Source: Aeoliella sp052161615 (lineage in GTDB: Bacteria > Planctomycetota > Planctomycetia > Pirellulales > Lacipirellulaceae). Taken from it: DNA of 64,000 nt. The stretch is taken from assembly GCF_052161615.1 (NCBI RefSeq), contig NZ_CP197417.1:1-64000 (forward strand). The letters are read 5' to 3'. The stretch's first letter is position 1. Every line of letters starts with the position of its first letter. The notes below the pieces were generated by a model that worked only from the letters and a program-made list of their open reading frames with translations, was not told the origin of the DNA and did not search any database. Made by a program: the position numbers and the translations under genes. This document shows positions 43,105-52,325 of the stretch, piece by piece.

Positions 43105-44862
43105 CTACTTCGCCACCAACTGAATCTTCCGAAACAACGGCGCGTGCCGGTAGTAAACCTCTAGCGTGCAGGTCGCCAGCACGGTCATGTAAAGCCGGCC
43201 ACCTTGGTGGCCGTGGGGGTCGTTGGGGTCCCAGCTGCCGGCGGCGTGGCCGTGTTGGATTTGCGAGGTGACCAGGGCGTCGCTCATCGCGGCGTTCCAT
43301 TCGCGCCATTCGCTGCCACCCCAGTGATGCAGAAGCTGTGTGGCGTAGTACCAGTAGTAGATGTTGGTGTCTCGGGTGTTCACAGGATAACGCCGGACGA
43401 GCTCCCGCACTCCGCGTCGCAGGCCCGGCTCGTCTTGTTTCCAGCCAAGGTAGATGCGCGAGAGCAAACCCTCGGCCGTCATCGCCGCGGATTCGCCGTG
43501 GCCGGGCATGTAGGCGTACATCGAACCCTGGCGGTCGGCTTGCACGGCGTTGAGGAACCGGTCGGCCCGCGCCAGCACCGATGGCTCGACGCGCAGCCCC
43601 GAGGCGCGTGCCGAATGCAGAGCCATGAGCTGCCAGCCGGTGACGCTGAGGTCGCCGCCGTCGTTCGGTTCGTCCGCCGTGTACCGCCAACCTCCGTCTT
43701 TACGCTGGGCGGTGGAGAGGTAGTTCACGGCTAACTGCGCGGGATCGCGGAACGTCTCGTCGCCGGTCAGGGCGTAGGCGTCGCACAGGGCGATGGTCGC
43801 CAGGGCGTGGGCGTACATCGCAGCGTTGTGCGAGCTGCCCGACGCTAGGTTGCCACTACCCTTCTGAGCGTCCACAAGATACCGCAGTCCTAGGCTCACT
43901 TCGTCTTGGTAGCGACCCGTGCGATGGGTTTGGCCGGCGCCGAGCATCGCTTGCAGCACCATGGCGGTCGCGCCAGCGTCGCTATGCATGCCGGCAGCGT
44001 GTCCACATTGGCCATTGCAATCGCCCGCGCGGTGGAACTCGTCGAGCGACCACCGGCCATCCTCATGCTGGTGCCGGGCCATCCAGTCAAGCGCGCGGGC
44101 CACCGCGGCCTCGGTCAGGTTCGTCCCCCCTTCGGCCTCGACAATCTGCCGGCGAATGCGAGGATCGCGGGCGGCCAGCATGCGGCGGTACTTGTCGTCC
44201 GAGGTCAGGTTCTCCGCGACGCGATCGAGCGGTGGCAGGTTCGGTGCGTCGGCGGGGTCTTCGATCGCCAGTTGCTCAGCCCACCGCTCGGCTTCGATTT
44301 CTTCCGCTTCGTCGGGCGGATCGATGGGGACGTTGAACCCGACGGTTTCGATCGATTCGTTCAGCTCGTCGCCGGCCCGCTCGTTGGTGTCGAACACGAC
44401 GCTCAGGTTAATCGCCTCGTCGGCCTTCATAAAGTCGCCCCAACCGAGAAGGGCGAGCAGGATGAGCAACAACAAGTGCGTCACCAAACTCATCAGCACG
44501 GCGAGCAGTTGGTTTAAACTACGCAGCAGCTTCTTCGTTCGCGAGCGAACCTTGGGAGGTGCCGACACATCGAGCGAGCTGAAGTCGATGGTCTCAGCGA
44601 GCGCGAGCTCGCGTGCCGTGATCTCCGGTGTGACATCCGGTGGAGGCGTCGTTGGTGTCGGTAGAGATTTCTTCGTCGCCCGCGCCGGATCGGCGACCGC
44701 CAGGTACTCCAGTGCGATCGACGTCCCGCACCGCAAGCAGTCGGCCGACCGCAACCACAACCGAATGGCCATCGGCATGCCACAATCGGGACACGCACAC
44801 GCATCGACCCCCGGGTCGAGCGCGGGAAGCTCAGCGGTGTTGGGTTCGAGGAGTGTGGTCAT
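43105..44862 (-). CDS. Membrane-anchored prenyltransferase/squalene-cyclase-repeat protein
   Basis: 585 aa. The N-terminal 40 residues hold two CxxC pairs (CACPDCGM and ADCLRCG), a probable zinc ribbon. A single membrane segment lies at about residues 120-140 (LMSLVTHLLLLILLALLGW). The large outside domain has alpha/alpha-barrel repeats of the squalene-cyclase type (VARALDWMARHQHEDGRWSLDEF, AVNYLSTAQRKDGGWRYTADE), with the QxxDGxW pattern. Such proteins are frequent in planctomycetes and are not shown to be cyclases; the catalytic DxDD motif is absent. Start 44862 is preferred; the frame beyond enters a family C repeat. Confidence 0.8.
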   Translation of the reverse strand: MTTLLEPNTAELPALDPGVDACACPDCGMPMAIRLWLRSADCLRCGTSIALEYLAVADPARATKKSLPTPTTPPPDVTPEITARELALAETIDFSSLDVSAPPKVRSRTKKLLRSLNQLLAVLMSLVTHLLLLILLALLGWGDFMKADEAINLSVVFDTNERAGDELNESIETVGFNVPIDPPDEAEEIEAERWAEQLAIEDPADAPNLPPLDRVAENLTSDDKYRRMLAARDPRIRRQIVEAEGGTNLTEAAVARALDWMARHQHEDGRWSLDEFHRAGDCNGQCGHAAGMHSDAGATAMVLQAMLGAGQTHRTGRYQDEVSLGLRYLVDAQKGSGNLASGSSHNAAMYAHALATIALCDAYALTGDETFRDPAQLAVNYLSTAQRKDGGWRYTADEPNDGGDLSVTGWQLMALHSARASGLRVEPSVLARADRFLNAVQADRQGSMYAYMPGHGESAAMTAEGLLSRIYLGWKQDEPGLRRGVRELVRRYPVNTRDTNIYYWYYATQLLHHWGGSEWREWNAAMSDALVTSQIQHGHAAGSWDPNDPHGHQGGRLYMTVLATCTLEVYYRHAPLFRKIQLVAK

Positions 44863-44891
44863 TGGGGCTGTATGCGAGTTGCAAGTGGCTT

Positions 44892-45092
44892 CGTTTAACG
44901 CCCAGCCGAAGGCGCCGGCTACGTCGGAATCACGAGAGCCCAAGGCCATTCATAATACGTGTGCCACGCCTTGGGTGATACGCCAGCGAAGTATTCCGGG
45001 GCGAGATTCGTTGGCTGCTAGCGAAAGTATTGCAAGGGCGGAACCTTGAACAAGGAGTTTATCGTTTAACGCCCAGCCGTAGGCGCCGGCTA
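44892..45092. repeat. Two direct copies of family C (RAYT-linked REP)
   Basis: 44892-44921 and 45063-45092 are 30-base direct copies beginning CGTTTAACGCCCAGCCG and ending GCGCCGGCTA, one mismatch apart. Each has an AGCCG...CGGCT stem. The second copy ends 28 bases from the RAYT stop codon; the first overlaps the end of an apparent RAYT fragment. Together with 45814-45888 they bracket the RAYT gene. Confidence 0.85.
44919..44996 (-). pseudogene. Probable 3' relic of a second RAYT gene
   Basis: On the minus strand this 78-base stretch reads EYFAGVSPKAWHTYYEW and eight more residues before a stop codon at 44919-44921. It resembles the end of the intact RAYT product (FAGISRGGWQTYH) in both sequence and position relative to a family C repeat. 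No upstream part of a gene remains between it and the second repeat copy. It probably marks an earlier duplication or an older RAYT copy. Short, so only moderately sure. Confidence 0.4.
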
Positions 45093-45119
45093 ACATTCCA
45101 ACCGTCAATACGCTTGCTC

Positions 45120-45746
45120 TTAGTGATAAGTCTGCCACCCCCCTCGCGAAATGCCTGCGAACGGAGTGACGAACGACCAACTTTGCTTGCGTTTCCCCTC
45201 CTTCGCCGGATTCTCTTCAACATAGCGGATTGCCGTCTCAATCTGCTCCTCCGAATCGAGGTAAACCTTCCATTCGTGCTCTGCCCACATGCGTGGCGGC
45301 CTAGCATGTTCGCCACGGTATGCTGCTAGCGGGTGTATACCGTCCTCTGTAAGCCGACTCGTCGCGGCGCCTTTCAGGAGGTTGACCATTTGTTCCACTT
45401 TGTAATGGTGGCGAGCCAACACGAGGTGAACGTGCTCAGGAAGGACGCTGCACGCCCAGACCGTGTAGCCACTCTTGGCAACAAGCTGACCAAAGGCGTT
45501 ACCAACGGACAATGCTTGAGCGCCGGTCAAACTCACGGCTGGGTATCGAAGTGACCTTTGTGCTTCGTCGCGCAAACGAATTTCTTCGAACGAAAGTTCG
45601 TCAAAAGTTCGCCTCTCGAGCGATCTTGCACCGCGACCGAACTTCAGAAACTCCCACTTGCGGACTATCTCCGACCATGAGCCCCGTGGGTCATTTGGCA
45701 GCCAGAATCCATAGGCGGGCATGATGACGTGATAGCCGTGGATCAT
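45120..45746 (-). CDS. REP-associated tyrosine transposase (RAYT)
   Basis: 208 aa Y1-type HUH transposase of the RAYT branch. The HUH motif is HVHLVLARHHY at about residues 115-125. The RAYT-typical AIRYVEENPAKEGK near the C-terminus (Y-V-x-x-N-P) follows WKVYLDSEEQIE. RAYTs cut and join the REP hairpins that flank them; here family C copies lie at 44892, 45063 and 45814-45888 on both sides. The gene seems intact. It differs clearly from the IS200-like enzyme at 42404, so two HUH enzymes lie within 3.5 kb, each with its own repeat. Confidence 0.88.
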   Translation of the reverse strand: MIHGYHVIMPAYGFWLPNDPRGSWSEIVRKWEFLKFGRGARSLERRTFDELSFEEIRLRDEAQRSLRYPAVSLTGAQALSVGNAFGQLVAKSGYTVWACSVLPEHVHLVLARHHYKVEQMVNLLKGAATSRLTEDGIHPLAAYRGEHARPPRMWAEHEWKVYLDSEEQIETAIRYVEENPAKEGKRKQSWSFVTPFAGISRGGWQTYH

Positions 45747-45813
45747 GTTGGGGCTCGAAGAGGAGAGACAGGAGCAATTATTGTAACTAGCGTGCGGCAG
45801 GAAGTGTCTTCTT

Positions 45814-45888
45814 CGTTTAACGCCCAGCCGTAGGCACCGGCTAATGGTGCCTCGGAGGTAGCCGGCGCCTACGGCTGGGCGTTAAACG
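45814..45888. repeat. Inverted pair of family C repeats (BIME-like) upstream of gyrA
   Basis: 45814-45843 (begins CGTTTAACGCCCAGCCG) and its inverse 45859-45888 (ends GGGCGTTAAACG) are separated by 15 bases, a typical paired-REP arrangement. It lies between the divergent RAYT and gyrA starts, 125 bases before gyrA, so it may sit within or near the gyrA leader. Confidence 0.85.
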
Positions 45889-46012
45889 AAATTGGCCTAA
45901 AAACCGCCCCATTTCCCGCTCATTCCCACCCCCGCCGTGCGTTGTGAATCGGCCCCAAAAACGCTACAATGAATCGCTTCCGAACGACCCATTTCCGCAA
46001 GGATGAACCGAC

Positions 46013-48754
46013 GTGGCAGACGACACCAACGAACCCACTGAGCCGCAAGAAACTGGTGCTGGCGCGACGCCTGAGAGCAAGCCCGAAGCGGCCATCGCCC
46101 TGCGGTTGATCGACCTGCCGATCGAGGACGAGCTGAAGGATAGCTACCTGACGTACGCAATGAGCGTGATCGTCAGCCGCGCGCTGCCCGACGTTCGCGA
46201 CGGCCTCAAGCCCTCGCAGCGCCGCATTCTGGTGGCGATGAACGACCTGAACCTCGGCCCCGGCGCGGCGCGCGTCAAATGTGCCAAGATCTCCGGCGAT
46301 ACCAGCGGTAACTACCATCCGCACGGCGAAAGCGTTATCTATCCGACGCTGGTCCGCATGGCCCAGGAATGGAACATGCGAAGTCTGCTGATCGACAAGC
46401 AGGGGAACTTCGGCAGCATCGCCGGCCTGCCTCCCGCGGCCATGCGATACACCGAAGCTCGCATGTCGCCGATCGCGGCGATGATGCTCGACGATCTGAA
46501 GCTCGACACCGTCGACTTCATTCCCACCTACGACGAACGCCACACCGAACCGGTGGTGCTTCCGTCGAAGTTCCCGAACCTGATGGTCAACGGCTCGGGC
46601 GGCATCGCCGTGGGCATGGCGACCAGCATTCCGCCGCACAACCTGCGCGAGGTCTGCGGCGGCATCATCGCCATGATCGACGACCCCGACATCTCGATCG
46701 CCGGCCTGATGGAGTACATCAAAGGCCCCGACTTCCCGACCGGCGGTACGATCTGCGGCCGCAGCGGCATCGTCAAAGGCTACCAGACGGGCCGCAGCAC
46801 GGTGGTTATCCGAGCCCGCACCAGCATCGAAGAGAAGGGCAAGCGTTCGCGGATCATCATCCACGACATTCCCTACCAGCAGACCCGCGATCCGATGGTC
46901 AAGAAGATCGCGCAACTCGCCAACGAAGGCAAAGTGCCTGGCATTAGCGACGTCCGCGACGAGAGCGACCTCAAGGAGCCAGTGCGTATTGTCATCGAGC
47001 TCAAGCGCGATGGCGATCCCGACATCGTGCTCAATCAGCTCTACAAGTACTCGCCGCTACAGGACACGTTCAGCGTCATCTTCCTGGCGCTGGTAGATGG
47101 CAAGCCTCGGGTGCTGAACCTGAAGGAAATGCTGCAAGAGTTTGTGCGGCATCGCGTGACGGTCATTCGCCGGCGGACGCAGTTCCTTCTGGCGCGGGCT
47201 CGTCGACGCAAGCACACGGTGCAAGGCTTGCTGCTGGCCCACGCGAACATCGACGAAGTGATTCGCGTGATCCGCGCCTCGAAGACCCAGCCCGAGGCGA
47301 AGCAAGCGTTAATGGATATCAAGACGCCCGGCGCGCTGCTCAAGCGAGCGCTCGGCGACGATGGTTACGCACAGTTCCAGCAGGAACGTGGTGTGGCCGA
47401 GGAGTATTCGCTCACGCCCGTGCAGGCCGACGCGATCCTCAAAATGACGCTCGGTCAGCTCGTGAATCTCGAGCAAGAGAAGCTCGCCGAAGAGCATGCT
47501 GAACTCTTGGTGCAGATTGGCGAGTACATGTCGATCCTGGCCGACGAGGCTCGGATCTACGCGATCATTCGCGAAGACATGGAAGAGCTGATGAACTCGC
47601 GTCACGCCGACGCTCGCCGCACCGACATCTCGGGCGAAGAGCTTGGCGACGTGAACATGGAAGACCTGATCGAAGAGGAGACCATGGTGGTTTCCATTTC
47701 GCACAACGGGTACATCAAGCGCACGCCGGCCAGCACCTATCGCGCCCAGCGACGTGGCGGCAAGGGCATTAAGGGTGCCACGGTCGACGACGACGATCCG
47801 GTCGAGCACCTGTTCGTCACCAGCACGCACGATTACCTGCTGTTCTTCACGAACCTCGGCAAGGTCTACTGGCAGAAGGTTTACAACCTTCCCGCGCTGT
47901 CGCGCGAGAGCAAAGGCCGGGCGATCGTCAACTTGCTGAATCTCGCCGAAGGCGAAAAGATCGCAGGCTGTCTGGCGATTCGCGACTTCGACCAGCCGAA
48001 CCATTACTTGATGATGGCGACGCGGCAGGGTCTGGTGAAGAAGACCGAGCTCAAGGCGTACGGTCGTCCCATGAAGACCGGCATCATCGCCATCAAGCTC
48101 AAAGAAGGAGACGAGTTGGTCGACGTAGTCGTCGCTAAGCAGGGGGACGAGATTCTGCTCGCCACGGCTGCCGGTATGGCCATTCGCTTCCGCGAGAGCG
48201 ACGCCCGTCCGATGGGACGCAACACCTCGGGCGTTAAGGGCATCGGCCTCACCAAGGGCGATTCACTCGCTGGCATGGTGGTCGCCGACCCCGATGCGAC
48301 GTTGCTCACCGCAACGGTGCATGGCTTCGGTAAACGGACGCCGTTTGGACCTAACGCCCCAGCGGCGGATCCAAGTTCCATGCCCCCCGGCGATGATATG
48401 GACGCCGTGGAGTCCACGGAAGTCGAGGCGGTCGAGTCCGAAGAGGACGAGGCTTCGAGCAGCTTCAAGTACCGCACGCAAAACCGCGGTGGTAAGGGTC
48501 TGCGGGATATCAAGACCACGCAGCGCAACGGCCAAGTGATTGGCATCACTCGCGTCACCGACGAAGACGAACTGCTGATGATGACCGCCCGCGGCAAGAT
48601 CCAGCGGATCAAAGCAAGCGACATCAGCACCATCGGCCGCAACACCCAGGGCGTGAACATCATGACGCTGGGCGAAGAAGATACACTGACGGCCATCGTC
48701 CGCGTGCCCGCGGAAGAGCTGGTCGCGGAGGACGTGGCGGAGGTGGAAGAGTAA
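46013..48754 (+). CDS. gyrA: DNA gyrase subunit A
   Basis: Breakage-reunion subunit of gyrase. Active-site Tyr146 lies in AAMRYTEARM, and the GyrA box QRRGGKG (about 578-584) defines gyrase over topoisomerase IV; a second box-like QNRGGKG is at about 824. The 913 aa include an acidic linker before the last beta-pinwheel blade. In the quinolone region the order is GESVIYPTL (residues 105-113), so the positions equivalent to E. coli Asp82, Ser83 and Asp87 are Glu106, Ser107 and Pro111. The start is GTG at 46013, with AAGGA 9 bases upstream. gyrB is 40 kb away near dnaN. Confidence 0.96.
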   Translation: MADDTNEPTEPQETGAGATPESKPEAAIALRLIDLPIEDELKDSYLTYAMSVIVSRALPDVRDGLKPSQRRILVAMNDLNLGPGAARVKCAKISGDTSGNYHPHGESVIYPTLVRMAQEWNMRSLLIDKQGNFGSIAGLPPAAMRYTEARMSPIAAMMLDDLKLDTVDFIPTYDERHTEPVVLPSKFPNLMVNGSGGIAVGMATSIPPHNLREVCGGIIAMIDDPDISIAGLMEYIKGPDFPTGGTICGRSGIVKGYQTGRSTVVIRARTSIEEKGKRSRIIIHDIPYQQTRDPMVKKIAQLANEGKVPGISDVRDESDLKEPVRIVIELKRDGDPDIVLNQLYKYSPLQDTFSVIFLALVDGKPRVLNLKEMLQEFVRHRVTVIRRRTQFLLARARRRKHTVQGLLLAHANIDEVIRVIRASKTQPEAKQALMDIKTPGALLKRALGDDGYAQFQQERGVAEEYSLTPVQADAILKMTLGQLVNLEQEKLAEEHAELLVQIGEYMSILADEARIYAIIREDMEELMNSRHADARRTDISGEELGDVNMEDLIEEETMVVSISHNGYIKRTPASTYRAQRRGGKGIKGATVDDDDPVEHLFVTSTHDYLLFFTNLGKVYWQKVYNLPALSRESKGRAIVNLLNLAEGEKIAGCLAIRDFDQPNHYLMMATRQGLVKKTELKAYGRPMKTGIIAIKLKEGDELVDVVVAKQGDEILLATAAGMAIRFRESDARPMGRNTSGVKGIGLTKGDSLAGMVVADPDATLLTATVHGFGKRTPFGPNAPAADPSSMPPGDDMDAVESTEVEAVESEEDEASSSFKYRTQNRGGKGLRDIKTTQRNGQVIGITRVTDEDELLMMTARGKIQRIKASDISTIGRNTQGVNIMTLGEEDTLTAIVRVPAEELVAEDVAEVEE

Positions 48755-48830
48755 GCTAGTAGAACGCGGCGATCCTGTAGCTAGAATAGATGCTAGGATC
48801 GCTCCGTCCTAATTACAGTAGGAATTCTCC

Positions 48831-49061
48831 ATGTCGTACCAAGTTCCATCCGACGTAATTCCATCGATCGACGCGTTTATCGGCACTGGAGGATACTCCT
48901 CGTCCGATGATGTCCTGCGCGCCGCAGTGGGATTGCTTAAGCGCCAGGAGTCCGACATCGCCGCTATCCAAGAGGGCATTGCTGACGAAGTGGCCGGCCG
49001 AGTGACTCCAGCTCGGGACGTGTTGGCCCGGTACGCGGGGCGACTGCAACATGGGTCGTGA
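48831..49061 (+). CDS. ParD-type antitoxin
   Basis: 76 aa, ribbon-helix-helix type N-terminus (VPSDVIPSIDAFIGTGGYSSSDDVLRAAVGLLKRQ), as in ParD/CopG antitoxins, then an acidic C-terminal part that would wrap the toxin. AGGA lies about 8 bases before the ATG. Its end overlaps the toxin gene by 11 bases, the usual order antitoxin then toxin. Autoregulation by the pair is typical of the family. It lies 76 bases after gyrA. Confidence 0.82.
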   Translation: MSYQVPSDVIPSIDAFIGTGGYSSSDDVLRAAVGLLKRQESDIAAIQEGIADEVAGRVTPARDVLARYAGRLQHGS

Positions 49062-49344
49062 GGTTCTGTTCGCCAGGAGGGCCGAGCAAGATTTTGACGA
49101 GACCTTCAACTGGTACGCTGAGAGGTCGGAGGACGCTGCCGCGTTGTGGTTGGGGGCGGTACATCGGGCGATCCAAGAACTAGAAGTGTCGGCGGACCGG
49201 CTGCCGTATTCGCAGGAGAACGACCGATTCCCACTAGAACTTCGCCAGCTCGTGTTTCGAGTCGGAGCAAAACCAACGCATCGCATGGTGTTCGCGATTC
49301 GAGACGAAAGAGTTGTAGTTTACGCCATTCGTCATCTAGCGTAG
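49051..49344 (+). CDS. ParE/RelE-type toxin
   Basis: 97 aa, ParE/RelE fold: REVLFARRAEQDFDETFNWYAER at the N-terminus, ALWLGAVHRAIQELEVSADRLPYS in the middle and the final HRMVFAIRDERVVVYAIRHLA strands. ParE toxins inhibit gyrase; RelE relatives cleave mRNA; sequence alone does not decide, but the ParD-type partner favours ParE. The start codon lies inside the antitoxin gene, implying translational coupling. Notable for being immediately downstream of gyrA. Confidence 0.85.
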   Translation: MGREVLFARRAEQDFDETFNWYAERSEDAAALWLGAVHRAIQELEVSADRLPYSQENDRFPLELRQLVFRVGAKPTHRMVFAIRDERVVVYAIRHLA

Positions 49345-49468
49345 GATGACTTGAAGGTAGGCGACGTGTAGGAATCCATTCGACAAGATGCTTGCAGAAT
49401 GTTCGAGCACGTGATTCGTAGCTTAATACTTCGCCAACCGGCTCGCGCGTTGGCGGAAAGGGGGCGTG

Positions 49469-50770
49469 ATGCGTTGTTTGCGACTGTGTGCGCTGATGGT
49501 TGCCTGCGCAGGGGGCGGGTTGGCGTGGGGCGAGAAGCTCGATGACCAGCAGCTGGGCGAGAAGGCTGAGCGGCTGCAGGCGGTTGTGGAAGAAAAGGTG
49601 CTCCAGCAGCATGGCATGGTACCCATGCTCGTGCGGGCGAGCGACTACCAGCTTCCGACGGCCAAGGACTACGAGGGGGCGTACCAGCACCGTCACCTCC
49701 AAGGCAAAACCGAGGCCGAGCTCGGACTACCTCCGATGCACGTCTGGCGGGCGTGGGAGAACACGCCCTCCGACACGGCTTACTACTTGTACGCGATGGC
49801 GCACAAGTACCGAGTGACGGGCGACCCCGAGACGCTCGAAGTCTGCCGGCGTACATTCGGCGCGCTCAAGTACATTCACCAGCTTGGCGTCGAAAAGGGC
49901 GAGCGGGGATTCCTGCCCAAACCGTACGGCGGTGTCTACAGCAACCAGACCGCCGGCGATCAGTTGCAGTGCGTCACTTGGGGGCTCGCCGCGTACCGTC
50001 CGATTGCTCCGCCCGACGATGCTCGCGACCTCGACCAAATGGTCAGCGACTTCGCCTTGCACCAGATGGAGACCGACTACATCAACCTGCATGGCTACTT
50101 CGGCAAGACTCGTGAACAGCAGATCCAAGAGAAGCAGGAACAGGGCTGGCGATGGAAAAGGGCGGCCATCTATCTGCCGACGCTCTATCTAGCATGGGAC
50201 GCGCGAGGCGACGATCGCTTCGTCACCGAGATCGAGCGATTAAACTCTCTGTCCTCAAAGTCGCATTACCGCGTCGCCACCGATCGGTTCAGCACCAACG
50301 GCTTTGGCGGCAAACGCGATTTGTACCTGCCGTCTTACTTGATGCAGCGTGATCCCGCGCGCCACGAAGTCTGGCGCGAGGCGATGCGAACCACCTACCA
50401 GCAGGCCAGCACCGGCGTGCTCGGCGATGGCACTTGGCCGAGCGCGTGGCGTTACGATAGCAAGCGCGGCGGCCGCCAAATCGAGTCGATGCCCACGGTC
50501 GGAGGCGGCGTCGGTCGTACCGGCCGCTCGGCCATTTTCGCCATGGGGTGCGTCAGCGCCCAACGCTGGTTTAAAGACCCCGCCATGCAACGCACCGCGC
50601 GGCACATTCTCGAGCAACTCGACGAACCCACCCTGCGTTTCATCCTGCCACTGGACGACGACCACCCGCTACCCGACGAGTGGGTGGTCGAATCCGAGAT
50701 GCTGGACCTCGACAGCCTCACCGGCTGGCTCGCGGCGTACTGGGAGGGGCGTTTTCGAGGGTATTGGTAG
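49469..50770 (+). CDS. Secreted alpha-helical protein, glycosidase-like in appearance
   Basis: 433 aa. An N-terminal signal sequence ends in a possible lipobox (MVAC, weak because of Met at -3). The body is helical with Trp-rich blocks (PPMHVWRAWENTPSDTAYYLYAMAHKYRVTGDPETL, GWRWKRAAIYLPTLYLAWDARGDDRF, DLDSLTGWLAAYWEGRFRGYW), reminiscent of (alpha/alpha)6-barrel proteins such as polysaccharide lyases or GH88/GH105 enzymes. I cannot assign a family. GTG at 49466 directly precedes the ATG used. It has no obvious partner. Confidence 0.55.
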   Translation: MRCLRLCALMVACAGGGLAWGEKLDDQQLGEKAERLQAVVEEKVLQQHGMVPMLVRASDYQLPTAKDYEGAYQHRHLQGKTEAELGLPPMHVWRAWENTPSDTAYYLYAMAHKYRVTGDPETLEVCRRTFGALKYIHQLGVEKGERGFLPKPYGGVYSNQTAGDQLQCVTWGLAAYRPIAPPDDARDLDQMVSDFALHQMETDYINLHGYFGKTREQQIQEKQEQGWRWKRAAIYLPTLYLAWDARGDDRFVTEIERLNSLSSKSHYRVATDRFSTNGFGGKRDLYLPSYLMQRDPARHEVWREAMRTTYQQASTGVLGDGTWPSAWRYDSKRGGRQIESMPTVGGGVGRTGRSAIFAMGCVSAQRWFKDPAMQRTARHILEQLDEPTLRFILPLDDDHPLPDEWVVESEMLDLDSLTGWLAAYWEGRFRGYW

Positions 50771-50812
50771 AGTGAGAGTGAAGGAGTGGGGGATGTTCGG
50801 AAGAAATCAGCG

Positions 50813-50844
50813 AATAGCCGACGAGCTACGCCTCGTCGGACGGG
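50813..50844. repeat. Family K hairpin
   Basis: 32 bases beginning AATAGCCGACGAG and ending GACGGG, with stem CGACGAG-CTACGC-CTCGTCG. The second copy, at 59667-59698, has GACGAC-CTACGC-GTCGTC. The stem base pair that differs (G-C to C-G) is changed on both sides. It lies 50 bases upstream of the lipoprotein gene start at 50894. Confidence 0.75.
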
Positions 50845-50893
50845 AGTATTCGAGTCCACCGCGCGTGGTGACTATCGTTATCCGGAGTACTTA

Positions 50894-52144
50894 ATGTCGC
50901 ATCCATCTACATTCGCATGCACAGCAATTTCGGTCGTCGTTCTCGGCACTTTGCTCGGCTGTGGCGGGCGTCCGCCGGTAACTCCTCAGGGATCGGCATC
51001 GCTGGACGAGCTGAAAGCCACTCTTGTTGAGTCCCTCGCAGCGGGAGACTACGACCGGATATGGGCGTGTGTCTACCCCAAGGGCGACGAGTTTGCCAAG
51101 GATAGAGACTACCGCAATAGCATGGAGGCGATGTACGCTTGGGGGCGGAACTTAAAACTCTCTCTTCGTTGCGTGCGGGTGCTCGATCCCAAAGAGTTTT
51201 CCATCCCACCAGAAGCGATGTATATCGATGGCCGCGCGATTGAGCCGAATTTTGAGCCAAGCCACCTGCTTTCCATTCACTATTGGAATCCACCGACGGA
51301 GCGCGATCCTAGCGGCCTGGGCGCGGCTACCTTCCATCTCGACGTGAGTGTTGGACAAGTGGACGGCAAGTGGTGGTGTGTGGGAATGAAGCAAGCCGAT
51401 CCCAAGAAGCAGCCAAGCCAGTCCATTGCAGAATCCGTTGAGCCACTCGCACCGCTGGGCGAGGAACTTTCCAAAGCCGAGGGCGTGTCGCTGAAGCGGG
51501 CAGAAGGTCCTTTCGCCGAACTCGGCTTTAACAGCCTCTTCGTCAAGAGCGAAGATGCCAAGGAGATGACGAAGTCACCAAGGGGAGCTCATCTGCTTGG
51601 AGACTTGCTGCTGGACGTGATGCCGTTCGATCACTGGACCAAGGACTTTCACCTCTTGCCAGAAGGATACTACACCCTCTCCGTTGAGAATTTGCCGAAG
51701 ACGCGAGAGCAGTGTTTTGACATCGTCTGCGAAGCACTTGAAGGTTCGTTCGACCTGAAGATCGAAGTCGGTGAAACAAGCTGGGACGCCTTCCGCATCA
51801 GCGTGCCGGATGAACTTCCCCAGGACGTATGGGCAGATGCAGACGCCGAGTGGAGCATGAATGGCGGTCCCTCGGCGTCGACTGGTGCTGTCGATAGCTA
51901 TCAGCTCAAGGGCATCACCTTCGCCGAGTTCGAAGAGTGGCTCAGCGACCACCTTAATGGACCTGTGACGATCGTGAACCCACCGGAGGGGAAGTATTCA
52001 ATGGACGTGCTCATCGGTGGCGTCGATGAAGCGAAACTGCTGGAGATCTGGCTGAAGGAGGGGGGCTTCGGCGTCGAGCACTACCAAACGCCGGTTCCAA
52101 CGGTCACCGTAAGTCCCGCCGACAAGTCGACTCAGGCCGAGTAG
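50894..52144 (+). CDS. Putative lipoprotein of unknown function
   Basis: 416 aa. Signal sequence with lipobox LLGC (residues about 20-23) and a mature Cys-Gly-Gly start. The middle part is acidic without recognised motifs. The C-terminal third (YQLKGITFAEFEEWLSDHLNGPVTIVN, YSMDVLIGG) has the look of proteins annotated TIGR03435/DUF3738 (soil acidobacterial type), but the match is weak. The frame extends upstream to 50786 through the family K hairpin; the ATG at 50894 with its lipoprotein signal is the sensible start. Follows the helical secreted protein gene by 123 bases. Confidence 0.6.
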   Translation: MSHPSTFACTAISVVVLGTLLGCGGRPPVTPQGSASLDELKATLVESLAAGDYDRIWACVYPKGDEFAKDRDYRNSMEAMYAWGRNLKLSLRCVRVLDPKEFSIPPEAMYIDGRAIEPNFEPSHLLSIHYWNPPTERDPSGLGAATFHLDVSVGQVDGKWWCVGMKQADPKKQPSQSIAESVEPLAPLGEELSKAEGVSLKRAEGPFAELGFNSLFVKSEDAKEMTKSPRGAHLLGDLLLDVMPFDHWTKDFHLLPEGYYTLSVENLPKTREQCFDIVCEALEGSFDLKIEVGETSWDAFRISVPDELPQDVWADADAEWSMNGGPSASTGAVDSYQLKGITFAEFEEWLSDHLNGPVTIVNPPEGKYSMDVLIGGVDEAKLLEIWLKEGGFGVEHYQTPVPTVTVSPADKSTQAE

Positions 52145-52325
52145 GCTCAATGTTACCGGCAACTCCCCGCTTTCATGCGGTTTTTCCCACTTTCTGGACA
52201 TCCCCCCCTCCGCCAATCAAAATGGCTGGTCGCTGGGCAACCAGCCCCGAAATCCCCCAACTTCCCCTCGCGCGGCTGGCGGCCGATGCCGGGGCGTGAC
52301 TTCGCCTTCGACCACTCCGCGCGCT

